Of a DNA stretch of 39,712 nucleotides, positions 17,265-25,579 are shown one piece after another. The notes beneath the pieces are model-generated. The model was not told the DNA's origin. It did no database searches and was given only the letters and a program-made list of their open reading frames with translations. Source of the DNA: Bacteroidales bacterium. GTDB taxonomy: Bacteria > Bacteroidota > Bacteroidia > Bacteroidales > UBA932. Location of the stretch: contig SUYL01000010.1 in NCBI GenBank assembly GCA_015060445.1, forward strand, positions 1 through 39,712, in the 5' to 3' direction. Both the position numbers and the translations under genes were made by a program. Positions within the stretch are counted from its first letter, which is position 1, and each line of letters starts with the position of its first letter.

Positions 17265-17347
17265 AGTATAATTTATTAGAACAATATTCATATGAACTCT
17301 ACAAATATACAAATAGAATCACTAACTTTATCCCAAATTGGATTTTC

Positions 17348-18742
17348 ATGAAACATTTTACAAGAATACTCATATATGCGGCAATTGCAACAATAGTATC
17401 ATTTGCCGGATACAGTAATCTGAGCGCACACACAATATCTTCAGACACAACAAGTTTCTATGTCATAAAACTTCACAAGGAGATAGATGCATCTTCTGCC
17501 AGGATGTTTACCGACGCACTCAGGGAAGCGGAAAAGCAAAATGCAGACTACTGCATCCTCAATCTGAATACTTACGGAGGGGCACTTGATGCGGCAGACA
17601 GCATCCGCTCTGCAATAATCCGCACCCCAATACCTGTAATTTCGTTCATAAACATACAGGCCGCCTCAGCCGGTGCCCTAATATCCATTGCCTGCGACTC
17701 AATCTACATGAGCAACGGAAGTTCCATAGGAGCCGCAACTGTAGTTGACGGGAGCGGAAATGTCCTTCCCGACAAATACCAGTCTTTCATGCGTGCAATG
17801 ATGCGCGCCACTGCAGAAAGCCACGGCAAAAAGGTGATCATAAATGGCAAAGACACCATTGAGGTATGGCACCGCGACCCTGCAATTGCAGAATCTATGG
17901 TAAGTGCAGACAGTGTATTGAGTTTTACTCCAACTGAGGCAATGGCAAACTCCTACTGTGAGGGTATGGCAGAGAACATAATGGAAGTGATACAAAATAT
18001 TGTCGGGAAGAGTATGGAATATACCATTACCGAACATAAGATTACTGCAACAAACCGAATAATATACTTCTTCCTCAATCCCGTGATACAGGGATTGCTG
18101 CTTATGCTCATTATGGGTGGAATCTATTTTGAGTTCCAGACGCCCGGAATAGGTTTTCCCCTTGCTGCGGCTGTGATGGGAATGGTTCTGTACTTTGTTC
18201 CTTTGTATCTTGAGGGTTTCGTACAGAATTGGGAGATAATATTCTTCTTCCTTGGAATACTCCTGCTTCTGATGGAAATATTTGTAATACCGGGGTTTGG
18301 GATTGCCGGAATATGCGGTATCCTGCTGATTGTAATCACCCTTGCATTTGCCATGATAGACAATGACATTGTATTTGAAGGGGGTACAATCAATTTCAGG
18401 CCAATGATAAAACCTTTTGCAATAGTACTTATCTCTTCCACTACGGTACTGTTCCTGTCAATATATCTTGCAAACAGGCTCTTCCCTACAAAGGCTTTTT
18501 CACATATTGCACTCAAGACACACCTTTCGTCGGGAAAAGAGGGGTTTGTGGGTGTAGAAAAAGAGGGACTCAATCTCCTTGCAGGAAAAAAAGGTTGTGT
18601 AGCAACAGATCTCAAACCGCAGGGAACCGTTGAAGTTGAAGGGAAGAGATATCCGGCACAAATGATTTACGGCTATGCCCAAAAGGGGGAAATTGTTGAA
18701 ATTTCCCATCACGAAGGGGGACGTCTGTATTGCAGAAAATAG
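17348..18742 (+). CDS. nfeD: NfeD-family membrane serine protease
   Basis: 464 residues. Signal/anchor (1-27), then a ClpP/SppA-like protease domain with catalytic Ser107 in QAASAGALIS and likely Lys143 in LPDKYQSF, four or five membrane segments (about 240-380) and a C-terminal OB-fold (GKKGCVATDLKPQGTVEVEGK). It is the long NfeD form that cuts stomatin-like partners and membrane proteins. No stomatin gene is adjacent here, whereas in many bacteria it follows directly. The carA promoter overlaps its last codons. Confidence 0.9.
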   Translation: MKHFTRILIYAAIATIVSFAGYSNLSAHTISSDTTSFYVIKLHKEIDASSARMFTDALREAEKQNADYCILNLNTYGGALDAADSIRSAIIRTPIPVISFINIQAASAGALISIACDSIYMSNGSSIGAATVVDGSGNVLPDKYQSFMRAMMRATAESHGKKVIINGKDTIEVWHRDPAIAESMVSADSVLSFTPTEAMANSYCEGMAENIMEVIQNIVGKSMEYTITEHKITATNRIIYFFLNPVIQGLLLMLIMGGIYFEFQTPGIGFPLAAAVMGMVLYFVPLYLEGFVQNWEIIFFFLGILLLLMEIFVIPGFGIAGICGILLIVITLAFAMIDNDIVFEGGTINFRPMIKPFAIVLISSTTVLFLSIYLANRLFPTKAFSHIALKTHLSSGKEGFVGVEKEGLNLLAGKKGCVATDLKPQGTVEVEGKRYPAQMIYGYAQKGEIVEISHHEGGRLYCRK

Positions 18743-18760
18743 TTTTTTTAACTAATTTTG
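18730..18760 (+). promoter_or_regulatory. carAB promoter
   Basis: TTG 18730-18732, a 20-nt spacer and TAATTTTG 18753-18760 fit the Bacteroidetes consensus. It overlaps the end of nfeD and precedes the carA ATG by 34 nt. Confidence 0.6.
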
Positions 18761-18794
18761 TCCGATTTTGTTAAACCCATACATATTTAAATAG

Positions 18795-19853
18795 ATGCAG
18801 TCAATTAAAAAAGCAAAACTGGTATTGGAAAATGGACTTGAATTTCAAGGATTTTCCTTTGGTTATGAGCAACCTGCATGTGGAGAGGTTGTATTCAGCA
18901 CCGCTATGGTTGGCTATCCCGAGAGTCTTACAGACCCTTCCTATTCAGGCCAAATTCTATGTGTCACCTACCCTATTATCGGTAACTATGGAGTTCCGGC
19001 CGATGAACATGAAAACGGTATTTCAAAATATTTTGAGTCAGATAAAATCCAGGTTAAAGCATTGGTAATATCTGACTATTCTTTTAATTACAGCCACTGG
19101 AATGCAGCCAAAAGTCTCGACCAATGGCTAAAGGAGAACCAGATTCCAGGAATTTTTGGAATAGACACAAGAGAACTTACCAAAACTTTGAGGGACAACG
19201 GTTCAATGATGGGCAAGATTGTACAGGAAGACTGCAATGCAGACCTTGCATGCGTAAACCCCAATGTTGTGAACCAGGTAGATGAAGTTAGTTGCAAGGG
19301 GGTTATCACATATAATGCAGGCAAAGGGAAGAAAGTGGTATTGCTTGATTGCGGTGTAAAGAACAGCATTCTCAGAACTCTTACCCAAAAGGATGTTGAA
19401 GTTATAAGGGTTCCATGGAACTATAACTTCAATGAGTTGGAGTATGACGGACTTATAATTTCAAACGGCCCGGGCAATCCTGACTTCTGCACAGAGGCAG
19501 TGGAGAACATAAAGACTGCAATGGCACAGGAGAAGCCTGTATTTGGAATCTGTATGGGTAACCAACTGTTGGGCAAGGCTGCCGGTGCCAAAACCGTAAA
19601 ACTCAAATTCGGGCACAGGACACAGAACCAGCCTGTAAGGAAAGTTGGTACAACAACTTGCTACATAACTACTCAAAACCACGGCTATGCCCTTGATGCA
19701 ACAACACGTGGTGCAGACTGGGAGCCTTCGTTTGTAAACCTCAATGACGGAAGCAACGAGGGTATCAGACACAAGAGCAAACCATTCTTCTCAATCCAGT
19801 TCCAGCCAGACGGAGTGGAGTTCCTTTTTGACGAATTCATTAAAATGTTGTAA
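18795..19853 (+). CDS. carA: Carbamoyl-phosphate synthase small subunit with altered glutaminase site
   Basis: 352 residues. In the family, this subunit splits glutamine and channels ammonia to CarB. The N-terminal domain (FSTAMVGYPESLTDPSYSGQ) and the class I glutaminase fold are intact, and the nucleophile Cys253 is present in GICMGNQ. The other two triad residues are not: where family members read QFHPEA plus a conserved loop, this protein reads QFQPDGVEF, with Gln337 for His, Asp339 for Glu and about six loop residues missing. The frame is clean, so this is an in-frame change. The subunit may be unable to hydrolyse glutamine and may serve as a scaffold for an ammonia-using CarB. carB begins 6 nt after the stop. 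Confidence 0.93.
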   Translation: MQSIKKAKLVLENGLEFQGFSFGYEQPACGEVVFSTAMVGYPESLTDPSYSGQILCVTYPIIGNYGVPADEHENGISKYFESDKIQVKALVISDYSFNYSHWNAAKSLDQWLKENQIPGIFGIDTRELTKTLRDNGSMMGKIVQEDCNADLACVNPNVVNQVDEVSCKGVITYNAGKGKKVVLLDCGVKNSILRTLTQKDVEVIRVPWNYNFNELEYDGLIISNGPGNPDFCTEAVENIKTAMAQEKPVFGICMGNQLLGKAAGAKTVKLKFGHRTQNQPVRKVGTTTCYITTQNHGYALDATTRGADWEPSFVNLNDGSNEGIRHKSKPFFSIQFQPDGVEFLFDEFIKML

Positions 19854-19859
19854 TATACA

Positions 19860-22800
19860 ATGGAGAAAATTAGCAAAGTACTACTTTTAGGTTCCGGAGC
19901 GCTTAAAATTGGCGAGGCCGGCGAGTTTGATTATTCCGGATCCCAGGCCATAAAGGCCATGAAGGATGAAGGGATAGAGACAATCCTCATCAATCCTAAT
20001 ATTGCAACAGTACAGACATCAGAAGGTGTTGCAGACAAAATATACTACCTGCCGGTTACCCCTTATTTTGTTGAGCAGGTAATAAAGAAAGAGAAGCCAC
20101 AGGGTATCCTTCTTGCTTTCGGAGGCCAGACAGCATTGAACTGCGGTGTGGAACTCTACAGGACAGGTATCCTTGAGAAATACAACCTTAAAGTTCTTGG
20201 TACACCAGTACAGGCTATCATGGACACAGAGGACCGTGAACTGTTTGTAAAGAAACTGGATGAGATTGATGTAAAGACAATCAAGAGCCACGCAGTTGAA
20301 AATATAGATGATGCAAAGGCTGCAGCGCAGGAGTTGGGTTATCCTGTAATTATCCGTGCAGCATATGCATTGGGAGGTCTTGGTTCAGGTTTCTGCAACA
20401 ATGAGGAGGAACTTGTAAAACTTGCAGAGAAATCATTCACATTCTCACCTCAGGTTCTTGTTGAGAAATCTTTGAAAGGCTGGAAAGAGATTGAGTTTGA
20501 GGTAGTAAGGGATAAATATGACAACTGCATCACAGTATGTAACATGGAGAACTTCGACCCTCTTGGAATCCACACCGGAGAGAGTATCGTAGTTGCCCCT
20601 TGCCAGACACTTACCAACTCGGAACTTCACAAATTGAGGGACATTGCAATCAGAATTGTCAGACACATTGGAATTGTAGGTGAGTGTAACGTACAGTATG
20701 CATTTGATACAGAGAGTGAGGACTACAGGGTTATTGAAATCAATGCCCGTTTGAGCCGTTCTTCTGCTTTGGCATCAAAGGCAACCGGTTATCCTCTTGC
20801 ATTCGTTGCTGCAAAGATCGGTTTGGGTTACGGTCTGTTTGAACTGAAGAACTCAGCAACAGGCACTACCCCTGCATTCATGGAGCCATCTTGTGACTAC
20901 ATTGTATGTAAAATGCCACGTTGGGACCTTTCAAAATTCCAGGGTGTAAGCCGTGAGATTGGTTCTTCAATGAAGAGTGTGGGTGAGATAATGTCTATAG
21001 GACGTACTTTTGAGGAGGTAATCCAGAAAGGTATCCGTATGATAGGACAGGGTGCACACGGTTTCGTTGCCAACAAGGAGATTGTTGTAAACGACATTGC
21101 AAAAGCTCTCAACCATCCTACCGACAACCGCATATTTGTAATTTCAAAGGCATTCAATGCAGGATATACAGTTGACCAGATTCACGATCTTACAAAGATT
21201 GACAAATGGTTCCTTGACAAACTCTACAATATCATCATAACAGGAAAAGAACTGATGGCTCTGAACAGCACTGAGGAGTTGGGCTATGACCTTCTAAAGA
21301 AGGCAAAACGCCAGGGTTTCTCAGACTTCCAGATTGCAAGGCTTGTACTTAAGGAACTTACTGCACAGGATTCGGACAAAGGTCTTCTTGAGATAAGGAA
21401 ATACAGAAAATCACTTGGTATCGTTCCTGTTGTAAAACAGATTGACACCCTTGCCGGTGAGTATCCTGCAAAAATCAACTACCTGTACCTCTCATATAGC
21501 GGAGACAAGCACGACATTGAGTTTGCAGATGACAAGAAATCAATTATTGTGCTTGGATCAGGTGCATACAGGATAGGCAGTTCAGTGGAGTTTGACTGGT
21601 GTAGCGTAAACGCCCTTACAACCATACAGAAATGCGGCTGGAGAGGTGTAATGATCAACTACAACCCTGAGACCGTATCTACAGACTACGACATGTGCGA
21701 CAGGTTGTACTTTGACGAGTTGACATTCGAGAGAGTACTTGATATCCACGACCTTGAGAACCCTCATGGAATGGTGGTATCTGTAGGTGGCCAGATTCCT
21801 AACAACTTGGCCCTCAAACTTGACGCAAACGGAATAAATATCCTTGGAACACAGGCAAAATATATTGACAATGCAGAGGACAGACACAAATTTTCTGCAA
21901 TGTTGGACAGCCTTGAGATTGACCAGCCAAAATGGAAAGAACTCTCTACAATGTCCGATGTTTACGATTTCGTGGACAAAGTTGGTTTCCCTGTTCTTGT
22001 AAGACCTTCATATGTATTGTCGGGAGCAGCAATGAACGTATGTTCAAATAAAGTTGAGTTGGAGCAGTTCCTTAACCTTGCAGCAAACGTTTCAAAGAAA
22101 CACCCTGTTGTTGTAACAGAGTTTATCCTTAATGCAAAGGAGATTGAGTTTGACGCAGTTGCAGACAAGGGTGAGGTTATTTCATATGCAATTTCTGAGC
22201 ATATTGAGTTTGCAGGCGTTCACTCAGGTGATGCTACAATCCAGTTCCCTCCGCAAAAACTTTACGTTGAGACAGCCCGCAGAATCAAGAAAATAGCACG
22301 CAAGATTGCTGAGGCTCTTCAGATTACCGGACCTTTCAACATCCAGTTCCTTGCAAAGGAGAATGACATTAAGGTAATTGAGTGTAACCTAAGGGCATCA
22401 AGAAGTTTCCCATTTGTATCAAAAGTACTTAAGATAAACTTCATTGAACTTGCTACCAAAGCAATGATTGGTGAGCCTTATGAGATTCCTCACAAGAGTG
22501 CATTTGACCTCGACTATGTAGGCATCAAGGCTTCACAGTTCTCATTTGCCCGTCTTTTGAAAGCAGACCCTGTACTTGGCGTTGACATGGCTTCTACAGG
22601 TGAGGTAGGATGCTTGGGTGATGATACAAACGAGGCAATCCTCAAATCAATGCTTTCTGTAGGATACAGGATTCCTGAGAAGAATATTCTGCTCTCTACA
22701 GGAGATGCAAAGAACAAGGCAGATCTTCTTGCTGCAGCAAAACTCCTTGCAAGCAAAGGTTACAACCTGTTTGCAACCGGCGGTTCACACAAATATCTTG

Positions 22801-23084
22801 TTGAGAACAATATCCCTGCAACCAGAGTTTACTGGCCAACTGAGCCTTCTATGGAGCCTCAGGCAATGGATATGCTTACCAACAAACAGATTGATATGGT
22901 GGTGAACATACCTAAGAACCTTACTCAGGAGGAGTTGGAGAACGGTTACAAGGTAAGGCGTGCCGCAGTGGACTTCAATATTCCGCTTATAACCAACGCC
23001 CGCCTTGCAAGTGCCTTCATCAGCGCATTCTGCAATGTTCCTCTTGACAAGATCCAGATCAAGAGCTGGGACGAGTATAAATAG
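19860..23084 (+). CDS. carB: Carbamoyl-phosphate synthase large subunit
   Basis: 1074 residues, full length. Two ATP-grasp halves are seen: LLLGSGALKIGEAGEFDYSG opens the first, IIVLGSGAYRIGSSVEFDW the second. Each has the metal/ATP residues (VIEINARLSRSSALASKATGYP; VIECNLRASRSFPFVSKV). The C-terminal MGS-like allosteric domain runs from about residue 940. It makes carbamoyl phosphate from bicarbonate, ammonia and 2 ATP for pyrimidines and arginine. No loss is seen here, in contrast to carA. An intrinsic terminator follows. Confidence 0.96.
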   Translation: MEKISKVLLLGSGALKIGEAGEFDYSGSQAIKAMKDEGIETILINPNIATVQTSEGVADKIYYLPVTPYFVEQVIKKEKPQGILLAFGGQTALNCGVELYRTGILEKYNLKVLGTPVQAIMDTEDRELFVKKLDEIDVKTIKSHAVENIDDAKAAAQELGYPVIIRAAYALGGLGSGFCNNEEELVKLAEKSFTFSPQVLVEKSLKGWKEIEFEVVRDKYDNCITVCNMENFDPLGIHTGESIVVAPCQTLTNSELHKLRDIAIRIVRHIGIVGECNVQYAFDTESEDYRVIEINARLSRSSALASKATGYPLAFVAAKIGLGYGLFELKNSATGTTPAFMEPSCDYIVCKMPRWDLSKFQGVSREIGSSMKSVGEIMSIGRTFEEVIQKGIRMIGQGAHGFVANKEIVVNDIAKALNHPTDNRIFVISKAFNAGYTVDQIHDLTKIDKWFLDKLYNIIITGKELMALNSTEELGYDLLKKAKRQGFSDFQIARLVLKELTAQDSDKGLLEIRKYRKSLGIVPVVKQIDTLAGEYPAKINYLYLSYSGDKHDIEFADDKKSIIVLGSGAYRIGSSVEFDWCSVNALTTIQKCGWRGVMINYNPETVSTDYDMCDRLYFDELTFERVLDIHDLENPHGMVVSVGGQIPNNLALKLDANGINILGTQAKYIDNAEDRHKFSAMLDSLEIDQPKWKELSTMSDVYDFVDKVGFPVLVRPSYVLSGAAMNVCSNKVELEQFLNLAANVSKKHPVVVTEFILNAKEIEFDAVADKGEVISYAISEHIEFAGVHSGDATIQFPPQKLYVETARRIKKIARKIAEALQITGPFNIQFLAKENDIKVIECNLRASRSFPFVSKVLKINFIELATKAMIGEPYEIPHKSAFDLDYVGIKASQFSFARLLKADPVLGVDMASTGEVGCLGDDTNEAILKSMLSVGYRIPEKNILLSTGDAKNKADLLAAAKLLASKGYNLFATGGSHKYLVENNIPATRVYWPTEPSMEPQAMDMLTNKQIDMVVNIPKNLTQEELENGYKVRRAAVDFNIPLITNARLASAFISAFCNVPLDKIQIKSWDEYK

Positions 23085-23104
23085 AAAATTATGACAATTC
23101 GAAG

Positions 23105-23139
23105 ACTCGGGGATAAAAATCAATATACCCCGAGTTTTT
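23105..23139 (+). terminator. carAB terminator
   Basis: Stem ACTCGGGG (23105-23112) / CCCCGAGT (23128-23135) followed by TTTTT. Confidence 0.8.
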
Positions 23140-23151
23140 GTTTTGATGGAT

Positions 23152-23240
23152 TGTATTGATTCCAAAACCGTGCTACCCCCCTGGCCGCAGGGGGAGGGGC
23201 CCGCACGAAGTGTGGGAGGGGTTGTTTTGGAATCAATACA
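23152..23240. repeat. Composite palindromic repeat, copy 2
   Basis: Perfect 17-bp outer arms TGTATTGATTCCAAAAC (23152-23168) and its complement (23224-23240). The GC-rich core (CGTGCTA, CCCCCTGGCCGCAGGGGG, GAGGGGCCC, GCAC..GTG, GGGAGGGG), read on the minus strand, lines up with copy 1: CCCTCCCA, hairpin, GGGCCCCTCCC, second stem, CACGGTTTT. The outer arms differ completely between the copies. Confidence 0.75.
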
Positions 23241-23264
23241 GTTCAGAAAATAAAAATTTGGAAT

Positions 23265-24236
23265 ATGATTGACATTTTATTATTGATTGTAGGACTTGTA
23301 CTGATTCTTACAGGTGCAAACTATCTGGTAGATGGAGCAAGTGCCATTGCAAAGAGAGCCGGCCTCTCAGATTTCATAATTGGAATGACCATTGTTGGAA
23401 TTGGAACATCAACTCCGGAGATGGTAGTCAGCTTTGCATCTGCAATAAAAGGGAACGCAGACATTGCTGTTGGAAACGTATTGGGCTCAAACATCTTCAA
23501 TACCCTTATGATTCTTGGAGCAACAGCACTCTTCTCCCCTATCAGGCTCACATCAAACAATATCAAAAAAGATATACCGTTTGCACTGCTTGCAGCATTT
23601 GTATTGTGCACCTTCGGATGCAGTACTTGGCTCGACGGAACGGCAGTAAATACAATAACCAGAGTCGGAGGCATATTGCTTCTCTCCCTGTTCGGAGTAT
23701 TTATGGCATATACAATCTATTCCAGCGGCTCCCAGGAGGCAAGCAATACTCCCGACGAATTGTCGGGAAGCAAGAAAACTGCACCAATCTGGCTTGCATC
23801 CCTCATGATCCTGGGAGGTCTTTGCGGACTCGTATTCGGAGGGGACATGTTTGTGAATGCTGCCTCTGCCATTGCCAAGAGTCTGGGAGTATCCGATGCA
23901 GTAATTGCCGTAACCATTGTTGCAGGAGGTACATCCCTGCCTGAACTTGCATCATGCCTTGTTGCTGCATACAAGAAAAACACAGACCAGGCACTTGGTA
24001 ATGTTATTGGCTCAAATGTAAGCAACATCTTCCTCATCCTTGGAGGCAGCGCAACCATCCACCCATTGGTAATGGCCGGCACAAAGCCATTGGATCTGAT
24101 TACACTTATGGTATCATCTTTACTGATATTCCTCTTTGCATTCACCTTCAAGAAAAAACAGATAGACCGCATAGAAGGCGCCCTGTTGGTTTGCCTTTAC
24201 ATTGCATTTGTAGTTTTGACATTGAAATCCCTATAA
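23265..24236 (+). CDS. Calcium/sodium antiporter (CaCA family)
   Basis: 323 residues, about ten membrane segments in two inverted halves. Each half carries the alpha repeat: GMTIVGIGTSTPEMVVSFASA with GNVLGSNIFNTL, and AVTIVAGGTSLPELASCLVAA with GNVIGSNVSNIFLI. These acidic-residue motifs bind the ion; the family (YrbG-like) exchanges Ca2+ for Na+ or K+. A terminator follows. The codons for SG in the middle loop carry an inverted pair of the enriched GTCGGGA heptamer. Confidence 0.9.
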   Translation: MIDILLLIVGLVLILTGANYLVDGASAIAKRAGLSDFIIGMTIVGIGTSTPEMVVSFASAIKGNADIAVGNVLGSNIFNTLMILGATALFSPIRLTSNNIKKDIPFALLAAFVLCTFGCSTWLDGTAVNTITRVGGILLLSLFGVFMAYTIYSSGSQEASNTPDELSGSKKTAPIWLASLMILGGLCGLVFGGDMFVNAASAIAKSLGVSDAVIAVTIVAGGTSLPELASCLVAAYKKNTDQALGNVIGSNVSNIFLILGGSATIHPLVMAGTKPLDLITLMVSSLLIFLFAFTFKKKQIDRIEGALLVCLYIAFVVLTLKSL

Positions 24237-24246
24237 TTATCATAGT

Positions 24247-24275
24247 AAAAGGGTGTAATCAGCACCCTTTTTATT
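24247..24275 (+). terminator. Terminator after the antiporter gene
   Basis: Perfect stem AAAAGGGTG (24247-24255) / CACCCTTTT (24263-24271), 7-nt loop, T-rich end. It abuts the -7 box of the next operon. Confidence 0.75.
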
Positions 24276-24282
24276 ATATTTG
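24275..24282 (+). promoter_or_regulatory. -7 box of the marR-hdr operon
   Basis: TATATTTG fits TAnnTTTG, 29 nt before ATG 24312. No TTTG is seen at -33; the terminator of the upstream gene occupies that region. Confidence 0.45.
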
Positions 24283-24311
24283 CAATTTAGTAAAACATTA
24301 TACTATCAAAT

Positions 24312-24878
24312 ATGATACTTAACAAACAGGTAGGTGTATTCCTGAATCTTGTACATAACCGCACAAAGCAGTATATATCAAGTATTTTCCAGGAGCACGG
24401 GTTCAACATTACCCCGGAGCAGTTCCTTGTAATGGATGCCCTATGGAATGAAGGGACAATGTCGCAACAGCAGATAGCCCATACAATTATGAAGGACAAG
24501 AATTCTGTAGTAAAACTGCTGGATGGCCTTGAGAAAAAGAATCTTGTTGTAAGGGTTGCCGACAAGAACGACCGGAGACAGAACCTCATAGAACTTACCC
24601 AATATGCATGGGACATTAAAGACAGCATTACAGAGGTGGCAATAAATGCAGTGGACCTTGTAATAAAGGACATCCCGCAGAATGAGATGTATATATTCAT
24701 TAAGGTGTTGAGCAAGATGGCCGAGAACATGAATGAGGATACAGACCTCCTTGCCCTGGCTGCAAATTCAGGGGTAAAACAATCATATAGCCAGCCAACC
24801 GAGACAACTGATATCCATGCTGAAACAACAGGAATACAGACAGAAACAATGGCGAACAAAGCAGAAGAGGAAGAATAA
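24312..24878 (+). CDS. MarR-family regulator with acidic tail
   Basis: 188 residues. The winged helix is clear: ITPEQFLVMDALWNEGTMSQQQIAHTIMKDKNSVVKLLDGLEKKNLVVRVADKNDRRQNLIELT. After about residue 140 a low-complexity, Thr/Glu-rich tail of roughly 50 residues ends in KAEEEE; MarR proteins usually stop near 150. The stop overlaps the ATG of hdrC (TAATG), so it is the first gene of the redox operon and probably its repressor. MarR regulators often sense ligands or redox state, and no sensing Cys is seen. What the tail does is unknown. Confidence 0.88.
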   Translation: MILNKQVGVFLNLVHNRTKQYISSIFQEHGFNITPEQFLVMDALWNEGTMSQQQIAHTIMKDKNSVVKLLDGLEKKNLVVRVADKNDRRQNLIELTQYAWDIKDSITEVAINAVDLVIKDIPQNEMYIFIKVLSKMAENMNEDTDLLALAANSGVKQSYSQPTETTDIHAETTGIQTETMANKAEEEE

Positions 24879-25573
24879 TGGGAAAACTATACGATAAACT
24901 CACAGAAGACTACAGGGTTAAGGAGGGTCTTAAGGCCTGTATAAACTGCGGCACATGCACTGCAATCTGCCCGGCTGCAGAGTTCTATAAATATGACCCA
25001 AGACAGATTGTAGATATAGTGCAAAGCCAGGACGATGCTGAAATAGAGAAACTCCTCAAGAGCGAAACCATCTGGTATTGTGGGGAATGCATGTCATGCC
25101 TTACCCGTTGTCCGCGCAAGAATGCTCCAGGAATGGTTGTAATGGCACTGAGGAATCTCTCAATGGAACTCGGATACTTTATAGAGAGCGAGAAAGGACG
25201 CCAGCAATATGCCCTTACAAAGATAATGAGCGAAAATATCCTCAATTACGGCTACTGCGTCTATGCCCGTACCTTCAAGTCTGAGGACCATCCGGAGGCA
25301 GGACCTGTATGGGAATGGATTGAGCAGAACATGGAAGATGTATATGAGCGCAACGGGGCAAATCTTGATGGAGAGGGGCCCGGAGCCCTTAGAAAGATTC
25401 CAAAAGAGGACCTGGATGAACTGCAGAAGATATTTGACATAACCGGAGCCACCCAAAGGATTGAAACCATAAACAAATACTCCATGGAGAAGGCAAAGGA
25501 GTTGGGAATGACACCCCAGGAGTATTTCAAGCATGTATTCAACGATACAGAAAAGAACCATTTGAACGATTAG
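24878..25573 (+). CDS. HdrC-like Fe-S subunit
   Basis: 231 residues, soluble. Two [4Fe-4S] motifs lie near the N-terminus: CINCGTCTAICP and CGECMSCLTRCP, the HdrC arrangement that passes electrons between HdrA and HdrB. A helical region of about 130 residues follows, longer than in archaeal HdrC. It overlaps marR by one base and is followed by hdrB after 6 nt. Family membership is clear, but the substrate cannot be read from it. Confidence 0.88.
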   Translation: MGKLYDKLTEDYRVKEGLKACINCGTCTAICPAAEFYKYDPRQIVDIVQSQDDAEIEKLLKSETIWYCGECMSCLTRCPRKNAPGMVVMALRNLSMELGYFIESEKGRQQYALTKIMSENILNYGYCVYARTFKSEDHPEAGPVWEWIEQNMEDVYERNGANLDGEGPGALRKIPKEDLDELQKIFDITGATQRIETINKYSMEKAKELGMTPQEYFKHVFNDTEKNHLND

Positions 25574-25579
25574 AAGATT

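Noticed and set aside
18795-19853. Frameshift as the cause of the odd CarA end
   Set aside because: The sequence returns to the family pattern (EFLFDEF) in the same frame after the altered site, so it is an in-frame change.
19860-23084. Matching loss of function in CarB
   Set aside because: Both ATP-grasp halves and the allosteric domain look complete, so only the glutaminase part of the enzyme is in doubt.
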